Assembly: GCA_945788625.1 (NCBI GenBank)
Contig: CALZMQ010000039.1
Location: 1-43,428 of the forward strand
Source: an uncultured Woeseiaceae bacterium
GTDB taxonomy: Bacteria; Pseudomonadota; Gammaproteobacteria; Steroidobacterales; Woeseiaceae
Direction of reading: 5' to 3'
Length of the DNA: 43,428 nucleotides
Below, piece by piece: positions 33,115 to 41,364 of this stretch. The notes under the pieces were generated by a model. The model was not told the DNA's origin. It was given only the letters and a program-made list of their open reading frames with translations, and ran no database searches. The position numbers were made by a program, and so were the translations under genes. Numbering within the stretch: the stretch's first letter is position 1; the number at the start of each line of letters is the position of its first letter.

Positions 33115-34341
33115 CAGACATCCAACGGAGGCGCGAGCACAACGGCGGGCAACTTTTCGTGCCGGCACGCGTGCTGCGATGCGCCGACGACGATGTTTTC
33201 ACTGCCGTTGCCGAGATCCACGTTCAGCACCTGCGCCTCGCCGTTATCGACGCAGATCGCGTATTCCGGCGTCAATTCCCCTTTGTCGTTGATCTTCGCG
33301 GGGTTGACGTAGCCGTCCCAGATCACGTCCGGAAAGCTGCCGGTCAGACCGAATTTCGCGACTTTGAGGGCCTTCAGATCGAGGCCGTCCGGAGACGAGC
33401 CGCCACCGGAGAAGCGGTTGTCGTAAACGAATATCGACTCCGGGTACGGGTCGTAGTCGTCCGAAGTAGCCCGTCGCGAAGTAGCTGCTGATGATTATGT
33501 TTGCCGTATCGTTGTCGGCGATGTCGTTGTCGAAAATCTCGACGCGGTCGTTCGAATTGATGACGATACCGGAGCCGGCCGGCACACTCGCAACGGGAGT
33601 GCCTTCCGCGCCGAAGTTATCAGTGTTGTTGCGGGTAACCGTGTTCTGATACACGCGCGTACTGTGACCGGGCTGCGGCAGCGCCGGCATGTTGAACACC
33701 AGGATGCCGCCAGTGTTGTTCACTGTGAGATTGCCGTACACGTCGGCGTTAAAGGTGTTTTCGATTTCGATACCAGCCACGTTGAACTCGGCGCGATTGT
33801 TTCGCACCACGACGTTCCTCGACTGGCCAACGTAAATGCCCGCATCCGACGCGGCGATCGCGACGCATTCCTCGATAAGGACGTTCTCTGCCTGAACCGG
33901 GTAGATGCCGTATGCGCCGTTCTTCTCGTCGGGCCCTTCGGTCCACTCGGCGCGCAGTCGGCGGATGACGACATTAGTGCCCTCGTTGATCTTGAGGCCA
34001 TCGCCCGCGGTGTCCTCGATGGCGACGTCTTCTATCGTAAAGTCGCTCGCGTTGACGAGCAGGCCTTCTGCTCCCTGCACCTGGTTCCGAAACGACAGTA
34101 TGGACCTGTCCATGCCGGCGCCGCGAATGGTGACGCCTGACACATTCAGGGAAAGCCCGCGGTTGATCTCATGTGTGCCTTCGGGAATCTCGATTACGTC
34201 GCCGGGCCTGGCGTTTATGAGCTGTGTCTGCAGCTCTTTCTGATATGCGGAAGCTCTTGTATCGCGCTGCGGAGGCGCTTCGTCGGAACAGGCCGACAGG
34301 GCAAGGAATACCGCCACAGCGGGCAAGATGTATCTGGACAA
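33114..34341 (-). pseudogene. Parallel beta-helix lipoprotein with a frameshift
   Basis: From the TTG at 34341 the frame gives a lipoprotein signal (ILPAVAVFLALSAC, Cys18) and then many right-handed beta-helix turns (for example GLLVNASDFTIEDVAIED, NVVVRNNRAEFNVAGIEIEN). The same family is known as the partner of the SO2930-type cytochrome. At about 33462 the frame breaks. The first frame runs on as an Arg-rich nonsense tail to 33244. Skipping one base restores a convincing chain, DDYDPYPESIFVYDN and on to EYAICVDNGEAQVLNV, ending at 33114, where it overlaps the cytochrome start. Uninterrupted length would be about 408 residues. Either an inserted base or a sequencing/assembly error explains it. 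The start has no ribosome site, only the promoter at 34372-34401. Confidence 0.8.
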
Positions 34342-34371
34342 GGAGGGTCTCTCGCGGACAGGCCAGCGATG

Positions 34372-34401
34372 ACTATAGTCCGGGGCGGGTCAGCGCCGCA
34401 A
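34372..34401 (-). promoter_or_regulatory. Candidate sigma-70 promoter of the beta-helix-cytochrome operon
   Basis: On the minus strand TTGCGG (34401-34396) and TATAGT (34377-34372) are spaced by 18 bases. A transcript would start about 24 bases before the TTG codon at 34341. The TATAGT lies in the palindrome GACTATAGTC. This is the best sigma-70-like match in this spacer. It also lies beyond the 3' end of the fasciclin remnant. Confidence 0.4.
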
Positions 34402-34466
34402 CGTCTGATACGACGACACCAGGAAGTGCCGAACACGTCCCTGTGTCCGGCAGGGGAAGACGCCTG

Positions 34467-34611
34467 CTAGCTGGGCAGTATCACGGAATCGATGACGTGA
34501 ATGACGCCATTGCTCGCGCTGATATCCGTCTTTACGACATTGGCGTTGTCAATACGCACGCGTCCGTCGGTGCGAATACCGTGAACGGACCATCGCCTTT
34601 CAGGGTTTCGA
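34467..34611 (-). pseudogene. Fasciclin (FAS1) domain remnant, truncated and internally deleted
   Basis: Minus-strand translation gives [20 protein letters not shown] in one frame, the diagnostic start of a FAS1 domain. It is joined directly, in another frame, to [19 protein letters not shown] and [12 protein letters not shown] followed by TAG (34469-34467), the diagnostic end of FAS1. About 55-60 residues that normally lie between are missing, as are the signal peptide and first helix. The remaining piece overlaps the last 12 bases of the NAD-binding gene. The gene is dead; intact relatives are secreted adhesion-type proteins. Confidence 0.85.
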
Positions 34612-35532
34612 CGAGGACTTCAGGTAAGCAAGCTCATCGGCCGTAAACCCACGCGGCTTTCTACCGATAAGCTGTTCGAGCAGCGCCGGGGCCGCAGTAT
34701 TTCCCTCTTCCAGCATCGTCAGCTGGCCGCGCGTGACGGGAAAGAACGGTAGCCAGTCGAACAGCGTAGCGCCGATCCGCATAACCCATATTGGCATCGG
34801 CAGGATCCACTTGTCCCGGCCGGTCGCCGCCGCGATGCGGCGCACCATCGATGGCCACGACAAAACTTCCGGCCCACCGAGCGCATACGTCCGTCCGATA
34901 GTTTCGTCATTCTCGAGCGCCGCAACGAATGCTCTCGCTACATCTTCGATATGCACGGGCGACATCACGACGTCACCTTTCCGGGGGTCACGGCCGGAGA
35001 AGAAGCCGACCGCCGGAATCGGCGGGCGGATCATGTCGTTGTGCAGTTGGGTCGCAAATTCCATCGTGCCGCGCGGGTCGCCGAATATCACCGACGGCCG
35101 CATCACGGTAACGTCGAGCCCGCTCTGGATTGCAAAGGCCTCCGCGCGACGCTTGGTTTCCTGGTAAGGCGTGCCGGGCTGTTTGACGCCGTTGGCGCTC
35201 ATCAGCACCAGCCGCTTGACGCCCGCCGCTCGCGCTGCCTCTATGGTGCGCACGACGCCCCGGTACTGTAATTCCTCGAATGTGATTCCGTGGCGCGGCG
35301 ATTCCCGCAGGATGCCGATGTTGTAGATCACGGCATCACAGCGTTCCATGACCGCCAACAGTGCTTCGGGCATGGAAACGTCGCCGGCCGTGGTCCGGAC
35401 GCGCCCGGCATGGCGCACTTTGGTCTCGCTGCCTGCACGCACCAGCAGTGACGGCTCGTGCCCGGCGTCCAGGAGGGCGTCGACCAGGTAGCCGCCCACG
35501 AATCCCGTACCGCCAATTATCGCGACTTTCAT
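34600..35532 (-). CDS. NAD(P)-binding atypical SDR, NDUFA9/NmrA-like
   Basis: 310 residues with a Rossmann start [20 protein letters not shown] (nucleotide motif GGTGFVG, 7-13). Family-typical steps follow: [23 protein letters not shown], then [13 protein letters not shown], an alanine-type [10 protein letters not shown] where the SDR Tyr/Lys pair sits, and [11 protein letters not shown]. Bacterial relatives are called complex I NDUFA9-like, but this need not be a respiratory subunit; ubiquinone- or lipid-related reductase roles are also known. The last few residues (after DELAYLK) come from the fasciclin remnant, so the natural C-terminus may have been replaced. The start ATG 35532 has no strong ribosome site. 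The spacer 35533-35643 to the photolyase gene is the divergent promoter region. Confidence 0.9.
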   Translation of the reverse strand: MKVAIIGGTGFVGGYLVDALLDAGHEPSLLVRAGSETKVRHAGRVRTTAGDVSMPEALLAVMERCDAVIYNIGILRESPRHGITFEELQYRGVVRTIEAARAAGVKRLVLMSANGVKQPGTPYQETKRRAEAFAIQSGLDVTVMRPSVIFGDPRGTMEFATQLHNDMIRPPIPAVGFFSGRDPRKGDVVMSPVHIEDVARAFVAALENDETIGRTYALGGPEVLSWPSMVRRIAAATGRDKWILPMPIWVMRIGATLFDWLPFFPVTRGQLTMLEEGNTAAPALLEQLIGRKPRGFTADELAYLKSSSKP

Positions 35533-35643
35533 GCCTGTGAATCCTCTGTGCGCCCGGCCTCGTTACAAACCATTACGTTTCCGCTTGCCTGATAACCCTA
35601 TACTAGCAAGCGTCGTTCGACTCCACGGAATGCGGAAAATTCA

Positions 35644-37127
35644 ATGCCCGAATCAGCACCAGTGATCGTATGGTTCAGGCAAGACCTGCGTCTTGCCGAC
35701 AACCCGGCCCTGCACGCCGCCGCGGAACTCGGGCGGCCCGTATTGCCGGTCTTCATACTGGACGACGACAACGCGGCCGAGTGGAAATACGGCGCCGCGA
35801 GCCGCTGGTGGTTGCACCAAAGCCTCGCGAAACTCGACGCGTCACTTCGAAACGCCCTGCTTTTCACGCGCGGCGATGCGCGGACGATACTGCCGGAACT
35901 CACGAATGAAATCGGCGCATACGGCGTATTCTGGAACCGTTGCGTTGAGCCCTGGCGCGTCGCACGCGATGCATCCATCAAGGAGGCGCTGCTGCATGAC
36001 TCGGTCGTTGTCAGGACCTTCAACGGCTCCCTGCTGTTCGATCCGGCGAACACGACCAAACCGGACGGTACGCCCTACAAGGTCTTTACGCCGTTCTACA
36101 GGAAAGGCTGCCTGCAAAACGGCGTGCCGCCGCGCCGGCCGCTGCCGGCGCCGGGAAGTATCCCGCTTTACCCGGCCGAAAAACGGCTCTCCCTGGATGC
36201 CCTTGAACTGATGCCGCACATCGACTGGTACCGGGATATGGCCGGGCTGTGGTCACCCGGTGAACAGGGCGCGATCGAGCGTTTACAGAGTTTTCTCGGC
36301 TCGGGAATCGACAATTACGAGACGGGCCGAAATCGGCCCGATCAGCAATACGTGTCACGGCTGTCGCCACATTTGCACTTCGGAGAAATCTCTCCGAACC
36401 AGGTGTGGCATGCCGTGCGCGGAAACGCGGCCGCCGATGAACTCTGCAGCGATGCAGATCGATTCCTGAGCGAGCTGGGCTGGCGGGAGTTCTCGGCCAA
36501 CCTCCTGTTTCACGAGCCTGCGATGACTCACAGGAATCTGCAGCGGAAATTCGACCGCTTCCCCTGCAGCGATGGCAGCGGGGCGAAACGGGCTACCCTA
36601 TTGTCGATGCCGGCATGCGCGAGCTGTGGCAGAGCGGCTACATGCACAATCGGGTGCGCATGATCGTCGGCTCGTTTCTCGTCAAGAACCTGTTGCTACA
36701 CTGGAATCACGGCGCGAGGTGGTTCTGGGATACGCTCGTCGATGCGGACCTGGCCAACAACAGTGCGAGCTGGCAGTGGATAGCCGGCTGCGGCGCGGAC
36801 GCCGCGCCGTACTTCAGGATATTCAACCCGGTACTCCAGGGAAAGAAGTTCGATCCCGACGGCGTTTACGTGCGCCGCTACGTTCCCGAGCTGGAACGGC
36901 TGCCCGACAGGTTTATCCACAACCCCTGGGAGGCGTCTGCTGACGTGCTGCGCGAGTGCGGCGTGTCCCCCGGCATCGACTACCCGGAGCCGATTGTCGA
37001 TCTCAAGGCATCGCGGGAACGGGCGCTGGCCGCGTTCAAGTCACTGAGTCGCGCCCCGCACGGTGCTTGTCGCAATCGCGATCCCATTGAGGAGTCCCCG
37101 AAAACCGCTCGGCCAGGAAGTCGATAA
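35644..37127 (+). pseudogene. phrB: Deoxyribodipyrimidine photolyase with an internal deletion and frameshift
   Basis: The first frame (35644 on) shows the photolyase N-terminal domain (VIVWFRQDLRLADNPAL) and the start of the FAD domain (NYETGRNRPDQQYVSRLSPH, FLSELGWREFSANLLFHEP). It is correct to KFDRFP at about 36563 and then turns into nonsense, ending at 36663. The second frame takes over at once with LQRWQRGETGYPIVDAGMRE and runs through YMHNRVRMIVGSF, NNSASWQWIAGCG and IFNPVLQGKKFDPDG. Roughly 7-8 residues, normally between FP and LQRW, are missing, and the loss is 3n+1 bases, so this is more than one miscalled base. The 3' end runs 92 bases into the LysR gene. As read it cannot make a full enzyme for light-driven repair of pyrimidine dimers. 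Confidence 0.87.
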
Positions 37128-37980
37128 ACGCGCGCACGCGGTACGACAGGTGCCGCGTCGGCGGATAGATGGCGTAGGCCGGCGAGATCGGCCATTCGTA
37201 GTCGGTCAGCACTGGCACGAGGTGGCCCCGCCGGATCGACTCGGCGGCAATAAACGTGGGTTGAATGACCAGGCCCATACCATGTGCGGCTGCATTCGCG
37301 AGGAAGTCGCCACTGCTGGCCGACAATACGGGAGTCACCTCCACCGTTTGCCCGGCACCGTCTTTGTCCTTGTACTGCCACCGGTTCGGTTCCGGCAGGT
37401 TGGAATAAACCAGGCAGCGGTGATCGTGCAGGTCGCGGGGCTCTCTCGGCTCTCCGTGTGTGCTGAGGTACAGGGGCGACGCGGCTACCACCGCTCGCGC
37501 ATCGAACAGGCGTCGTGCGATATGCGACGAGTCCTGCAGTCGACCGATGCGCAGGGCTACGTCGACGCCCTCCTCGATGAGATCGATGCGCCGATCGTTC
37601 AGGTCGAGGTCGAACTCGACTCTCGGATGCATCTTGCTGAATGCCGCGATGGGCTTGCACATGTGCCGGACGCCGAAAGACAGCGGCAGCGCGACCCGCA
37701 ATGTGCCGCGCAATTCGCCGTGTTGCTGTTGCACCGCCGCCTCCGCCTCATCCAGGTCCGCCAGTATTCGCGCACTGTGCTCGTAGAAGCTGCTGCCGGT
37801 CTCCGTGACGTTGAGCACGCGGGTGGTGCGCCGCAATAACTGCACGCCGAGGCGCTCTTCGAGCGCCGACACACGGCGGCTGACGGCGGACTTGGCCGTA
37901 TTCAGCCGCTCGGCGGCGGCCGTGAAGCTACCGGCCTCGACAACAGCCACAAACGCCTGTAAATCCTCGAATTTATCCAT
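37036..37980 (-). CDS. LysR-type transcriptional regulator
   Basis: 314 residues. The N-terminal winged helix is typical (MDKFEDLQAFVAVVEAGSF, AAAERLNTAKSAVSRRVSAL, LGVQLLRRTTRVLNVTETG), followed by the effector domain from about 90 (LRVALPLSFGVRHMCKPIA). It is divergent from the azoreductase-pirin genes, and a T-N11-A box (37981-38003) lies directly upstream of its start, so it probably controls that pair and itself in response to an unknown redox or aromatic signal. Family members of this length usually stop soon after the PQWDRD-like end; here 12 more residues follow, read from the photolyase side. Confidence 0.94.
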   Translation of the reverse strand: MDKFEDLQAFVAVVEAGSFTAAAERLNTAKSAVSRRVSALEERLGVQLLRRTTRVLNVTETGSSFYEHSARILADLDEAEAAVQQQHGELRGTLRVALPLSFGVRHMCKPIAAFSKMHPRVEFDLDLNDRRIDLIEEGVDVALRIGRLQDSSHIARRLFDARAVVAASPLYLSTHGEPREPRDLHDHRCLVYSNLPEPNRWQYKDKDGAGQTVEVTPVLSASSGDFLANAAAHGMGLVIQPTFIAAESIRRGHLVPVLTDYEWPISPAYAIYPPTRHLSYRVRAFIDFLAERFSGTPQWDRDCDKHRAGRDSVT

Positions 37981-38003
37981 ATTGTTGCATTTTCAAGAAC
38001 AAT
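37981..38003. promoter_or_regulatory. LysR-type binding box, LysR-azoR divergent region
   Basis: ATTGTT (37981-37986) and AACAAT (37998-38003) form a perfect 6-bp inverted repeat around 11 bases, the T-N11-A layout of LysR-family recognition sites, with the left arm abutting the LysR start codon (37980). The divergent spacer to the azoreductase start (38092) is 111 bases, enough for autoregulation and activation. Confidence 0.6.
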
Positions 38004-38091
38004 CTTATCCAAAGAGTAGTCTTTATCGCGTCTATGTCAACAGACAGACTGCAGGGCAAGAACTGATTCGAGTTTTTCTGGAGAAACAGAC

Positions 38092-38606
38092 ATGCGACAG
38101 CAAGAAGCAATTACCCGGGTCCTGGAAGTCAACGCGAGCGGCCGAGTGCAAGGTTCCGTGAGCCGTATGCTGAGCCGGGACCTGATTGACGCGCTCGAAA
38201 CCCGCTACGGCGATATTGAAGCGGTGCACCGCAACCTGGCCGAGGGCGTGCCCTTCGTCGACGAGGATTGGATAGCGGCAAATTTCACGCCCGAGGAATC
38301 GCGCACCGAACAGCACCGCGAAAAGCTGGCCTATTCCGACTCCCTGGTCGCCGAATTGAAGAATGCCGATATCGTCGTAATCGGCATGCCCGTTTACAAT
38401 TTCTCGGTTCCGGCGGCACTCAAGGCCTGGATCGACATGATCGCGCGCGCCCGCCTGACCTTCCGTTACACCGACAACGGCCCGTCGGCATCACGGATGT
38501 CGAGGTTATCGCCGCCGACCGGCTCAATAGCCAGGCCGAGGAATCGATCGATGCGGCGCGAGCGCGCATTGCGGAACTGGTTCACCTGGCGCCGCAGGCC
38601 GCCTGA
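38092..38606 (+). pseudogene. azoR: FMN-dependent NADH azoreductase with an internal deletion
   Basis: The ATG at 38092 has GGAG upstream. The first frame shows AzoR features: LEVNASGRVQGSVSRMLSRD (flavin-binding start, an S-x-S-type loop), the VIGMPVYNFSVPAALKAWID dimer and FMN motif, and LTFRYTDNGP. Near 38480 it goes out of frame. In the second frame the natural C-terminus appears: VGITDVEVIAADRLNSQAEE to the stop at 38606. In E. coli AzoR about 38 residues lie between NGP and GITDV; they are missing here, and the loss is 3n+1 bases. The protein is about 170 residues short of a working enzyme's normal 200. If the first frame ran on it would join the pirin gene, giving an artificial 410-residue fusion. 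Confidence 0.87.
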
Positions 38607-38625
38607 ATCAAGGAGTAAACAGAAC

Positions 38626-39324
38626 ATGATCGACATCATTCAATCCGACAGCAGGGGCAGCGCCGACCACGGCTGGCTGCGCGCCAGGCACACATTCTCT
38701 TTCGCCGATTACCAGGATCCCGAGCGCGTGGATTTCGGGCAGGTGCGGGTCATCAATGAAGACCGCATCGCACCGGGTAAAGGTTTCGGCACGCATCCTC
38801 ACCGGGACATGGAAATTGTTACTTACATCATCGACGGCGCAATCGAGCACAAGGACAGTATGGGTAACGGCACCGTGATCACCGCGGGTGAGGTGCAGCG
38901 CATGACTGCCGGCACCGGCGTTCGGCATAGCGAGTTCAATCACTCCACGGAGTCGGAATTGCACCTGCTGCAGATCTGGATCTACCCCGAGCGCAACGGA
39001 CTGGAACCCGGCTACGAGCAAACGCGCTTTCCGCGCGACGAAAAACTCAATCGCTTGCGACTGATCGGTTCGCGGGACGGCCGGGACGGCTCGATTACCA
39101 TCCACCAGGACGTCGACCTGTTCGCGAGCGTGCTCGAGGCAGGCAGCAGCGTGTCGCACGACGTACGCGACGGACGAAAGCTGTTCGTGCAGGTCGTCGA
39201 CGGAGACATCACGGTCAATGGTCAGCCTTTGTCCACCGGCGACGGTGCGCAGCTGGAGAGTGAATCGGATTTGACGATCGCGGCCGGCAGCGACGCCGAG
39301 TTTCTGCTGTTCGACATGGTCTGA
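38626..39324 (+). CDS. Pirin family protein (YhhW-like quercetinase type)
   Basis: 232 residues from ATG 38626 with AGGAG at 38611-38615. Cupin metal-binding residues of pirins are present: THPHRDME (H57, H59) and VRHSEFNHS (H101, E103). The C-terminal cupin half (KLFVQVVDGDITVNGQP) is intact too. Members bind Fe or Ni; E. coli YhhW has quercetin dioxygenase activity. It follows the azoreductase by 19 bases and looks co-regulated with it by the LysR protein. In many bacteria pirins sit beside FMN reductases or azoreductases. Confidence 0.93.
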   Translation: MIDIIQSDSRGSADHGWLRARHTFSFADYQDPERVDFGQVRVINEDRIAPGKGFGTHPHRDMEIVTYIIDGAIEHKDSMGNGTVITAGEVQRMTAGTGVRHSEFNHSTESELHLLQIWIYPERNGLEPGYEQTRFPRDEKLNRLRLIGSRDGRDGSITIHQDVDLFASVLEAGSSVSHDVRDGRKLFVQVVDGDITVNGQPLSTGDGAQLESESDLTIAAGSDAEFLLFDMV

Positions 39325-39369
39325 AGCATTCCCGAGACATCGCGGCGATCGCGGCGCTAGAATGCCGGG

Positions 39370-41256
39370 ATGCGACAGACCAGAAGACTCCCGATCATCT
39401 TCGCCGCTGTGTTGTCCTGCTGCGCGTGCGGCGGCGGCAGCGGATCGGCGCCGGCCGTGCCGATGCCGCCACCCGCAGGTACGACATCGATATCGAATGT
39501 GCAGGGAACCGGCGCGTCCAGCCCCTTGGCCGGGCAGGACGTTTCGATTTCGGGCATTGTCACAGGCGATTTCCAGGAGGACGACGCGGACGACAGTAAC
39601 AACCTCGGCGGCTTCTACCTGCAACAGGAAATACCCGACGCCGACCCCCTTTCCTCGGATGCAGTATTCGTCTTCGACGGCAATAACCCGCCCGTCCCGC
39701 CCGTCGATGTCACGGTGGGCGATCTCGTCAACGTGCAGGGCACCGTGAAGGAGCACTTCGGCGAGACCCAGATTTCGTCACCGACGGTGAGTGTCGTCGG
39801 CTCGGGAACCGTTCAGGCGACGGACGTCAACCTGCCCTCGCCCGACGTCATTACGAACAGCGACGGCGATCCCATCGCGGACCTCGAACGTTACGAGGGC
39901 ATGCTGGTCCGGTTTCCGCAATCGCTCTCGGTGACGGACCTGCGCGATCTCGAACGGTACGGCGCTGTTGGTCTCTCGCAAGGCGGACGCCTGTACCAGT
40001 TCAGTAATTCCAATGCGCCCGACCCGGCCGCCTATGAGGCGCACAGGGAATCTGTCGCAAAACGCAGCATCGAACTCGACGACGGGCTGCGCAACGAGAA
40101 CCCGTCCGCCGTCAAATACCTTGCCGCCGGCAACGCACCCGGTTACTCGATACGCACCGGCGACACGGTAGCCGACATCACGGGCAATCTGCGCTTCTCG
40201 CGCGGCAGCGGCGGTAACGGCGATGAGGCCTGGCGCCTCGTGCCCGGCAGCGACGTTCGGTTTGAATCCGCGAATCCGAGGCCGGGTGCCCCGGTCGTCG
40301 CGGGTAACATGCGCGTCGCGAGTTTCAACGTACTCAATTTCTTTTCGACCGTGGATTCGGGGCAAGCCGTATGCGGGCCGCAAGGCCGCGACAACTGCCG
40401 CGGCGCGGACAGCAGCGAGGAACTCGACAGGCAGCTTGCGAAAACCGTGTCTGCCCTCGAGATGATGGACGCGGACATCGTCGGCCTCATCGAACTCGAA
40501 AACAACGATACGGCATCCTTGCAGGCGATCGTCGACGCACTCAACGCGAGACTCGGGTCGAGCGCTTACGCGTTCCTGGACACGGGCACGATCCACGATG
40601 ACGTCATCAAGACGGGGTTCATCTACAAGACGGCCACGATCGCCCTGGCAGGCGACTTCGCGTTGCTGGACCGCAGCATCGATTCGAGATTCAACGACGC
40701 GCGCAATCGCCCGGCGCTCGCCCAGACCTTCCGGGTCAGCAGCTCGGGTGCGATCGTGACCGTGGTCGTCAATCACCTCAAGTCGAAGGGCTCGTCGTGT
40801 GATGCGGACGGCGATCCGAATCTCGGCGACGGCCAGGGCAACTGCAACCAGACCCGTACCAATGCCGCGGCCGCGATCGTCGATTGGCTGGCTACGGACC
40901 CCACGGGCAGCAATGACCCTGATTACCTGGTCATCGGCGACCTCAATGCCTACACGCGGGAGGACCCGCTGACGGCGTTCGAGAGCGCCGGCTTCACCAA
41001 CCTGCTCGGGAGCCGGGCCGACCCGTATTCATTCGTGTTCGACGCACAGGCCGGCGCCCTGGATCACGCCATCGTGTCATCGAGCCTCGCGCCACAGGTC
41101 GCTGCGACCATTGAGTGGCACATCAATGCGGACGAACCCCCTTTGCTCGACTACAACCTGGAACACGGCCGCGATCCTGCGTTATTCGACGCCGACTCAC
41201 CGTACCGGGCCTCCGATCACGACCCGGTCATCATAGGCCTCGATCCGACCAACTAG
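39370..41256 (+). CDS. ExeM/NucH family extracellular endonuclease (lipoprotein)
   Basis: 628 residues. The signal peptide ends in a Cys-rich SCCACGGG run (lipobox-like, Cys19 or close by). The N-terminal half (about 35-300) is a beta-rich OB-fold-like domain (ISGIVTGDFQED, GDLVNVQGTVKEHFGE). The endonuclease/exonuclease/phosphatase domain occupies about 310-625: MRVASFNVLNFFS, IVGLIELENND, VVNHLKSKG, IGDLNAYTRED and the final SDHDPVIIG. These are the catalytic and metal motifs of the ExeM/NucH type, which degrades extracellular DNA or RNA for nutrients or biofilm turnover. ATG 39370 is preceded by GCCGGGA, not a strong ribosome site. It fits the nucleoside-salvage genes earlier in the window. 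Confidence 0.94.
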   Translation: MRQTRRLPIIFAAVLSCCACGGGSGSAPAVPMPPPAGTTSISNVQGTGASSPLAGQDVSISGIVTGDFQEDDADDSNNLGGFYLQQEIPDADPLSSDAVFVFDGNNPPVPPVDVTVGDLVNVQGTVKEHFGETQISSPTVSVVGSGTVQATDVNLPSPDVITNSDGDPIADLERYEGMLVRFPQSLSVTDLRDLERYGAVGLSQGGRLYQFSNSNAPDPAAYEAHRESVAKRSIELDDGLRNENPSAVKYLAAGNAPGYSIRTGDTVADITGNLRFSRGSGGNGDEAWRLVPGSDVRFESANPRPGAPVVAGNMRVASFNVLNFFSTVDSGQAVCGPQGRDNCRGADSSEELDRQLAKTVSALEMMDADIVGLIELENNDTASLQAIVDALNARLGSSAYAFLDTGTIHDDVIKTGFIYKTATIALAGDFALLDRSIDSRFNDARNRPALAQTFRVSSSGAIVTVVVNHLKSKGSSCDADGDPNLGDGQGNCNQTRTNAAAAIVDWLATDPTGSNDPDYLVIGDLNAYTREDPLTAFESAGFTNLLGSRADPYSFVFDAQAGALDHAIVSSSLAPQVAATIEWHINADEPPLLDYNLEHGRDPALFDADSPYRASDHDPVIIGLDPTN

Positions 41257-41364
41257 CTGTAATCATCCGTGGCTGATTGGACAGACATTCTCCACTCTGT
41301 GCACAGAGACCCGGTGTTGCGTTGAGCGATTGAATCGGCAACCGTAAGCCGACATTGTGATGAG

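Noticed and set aside
33244..33460. Arg-rich tail of the beta-helix frame as a real C-terminus
   Set aside because: The other frame carries a natural continuation that reaches the overlapping cytochrome start.
38092..39324. A single 410-residue azoreductase-pirin fusion protein
   Set aside because: The middle part (after NGPSASR) is an out-of-frame Arg-rich run; the true azoreductase end is in another frame and pirin has its own ribosome site.
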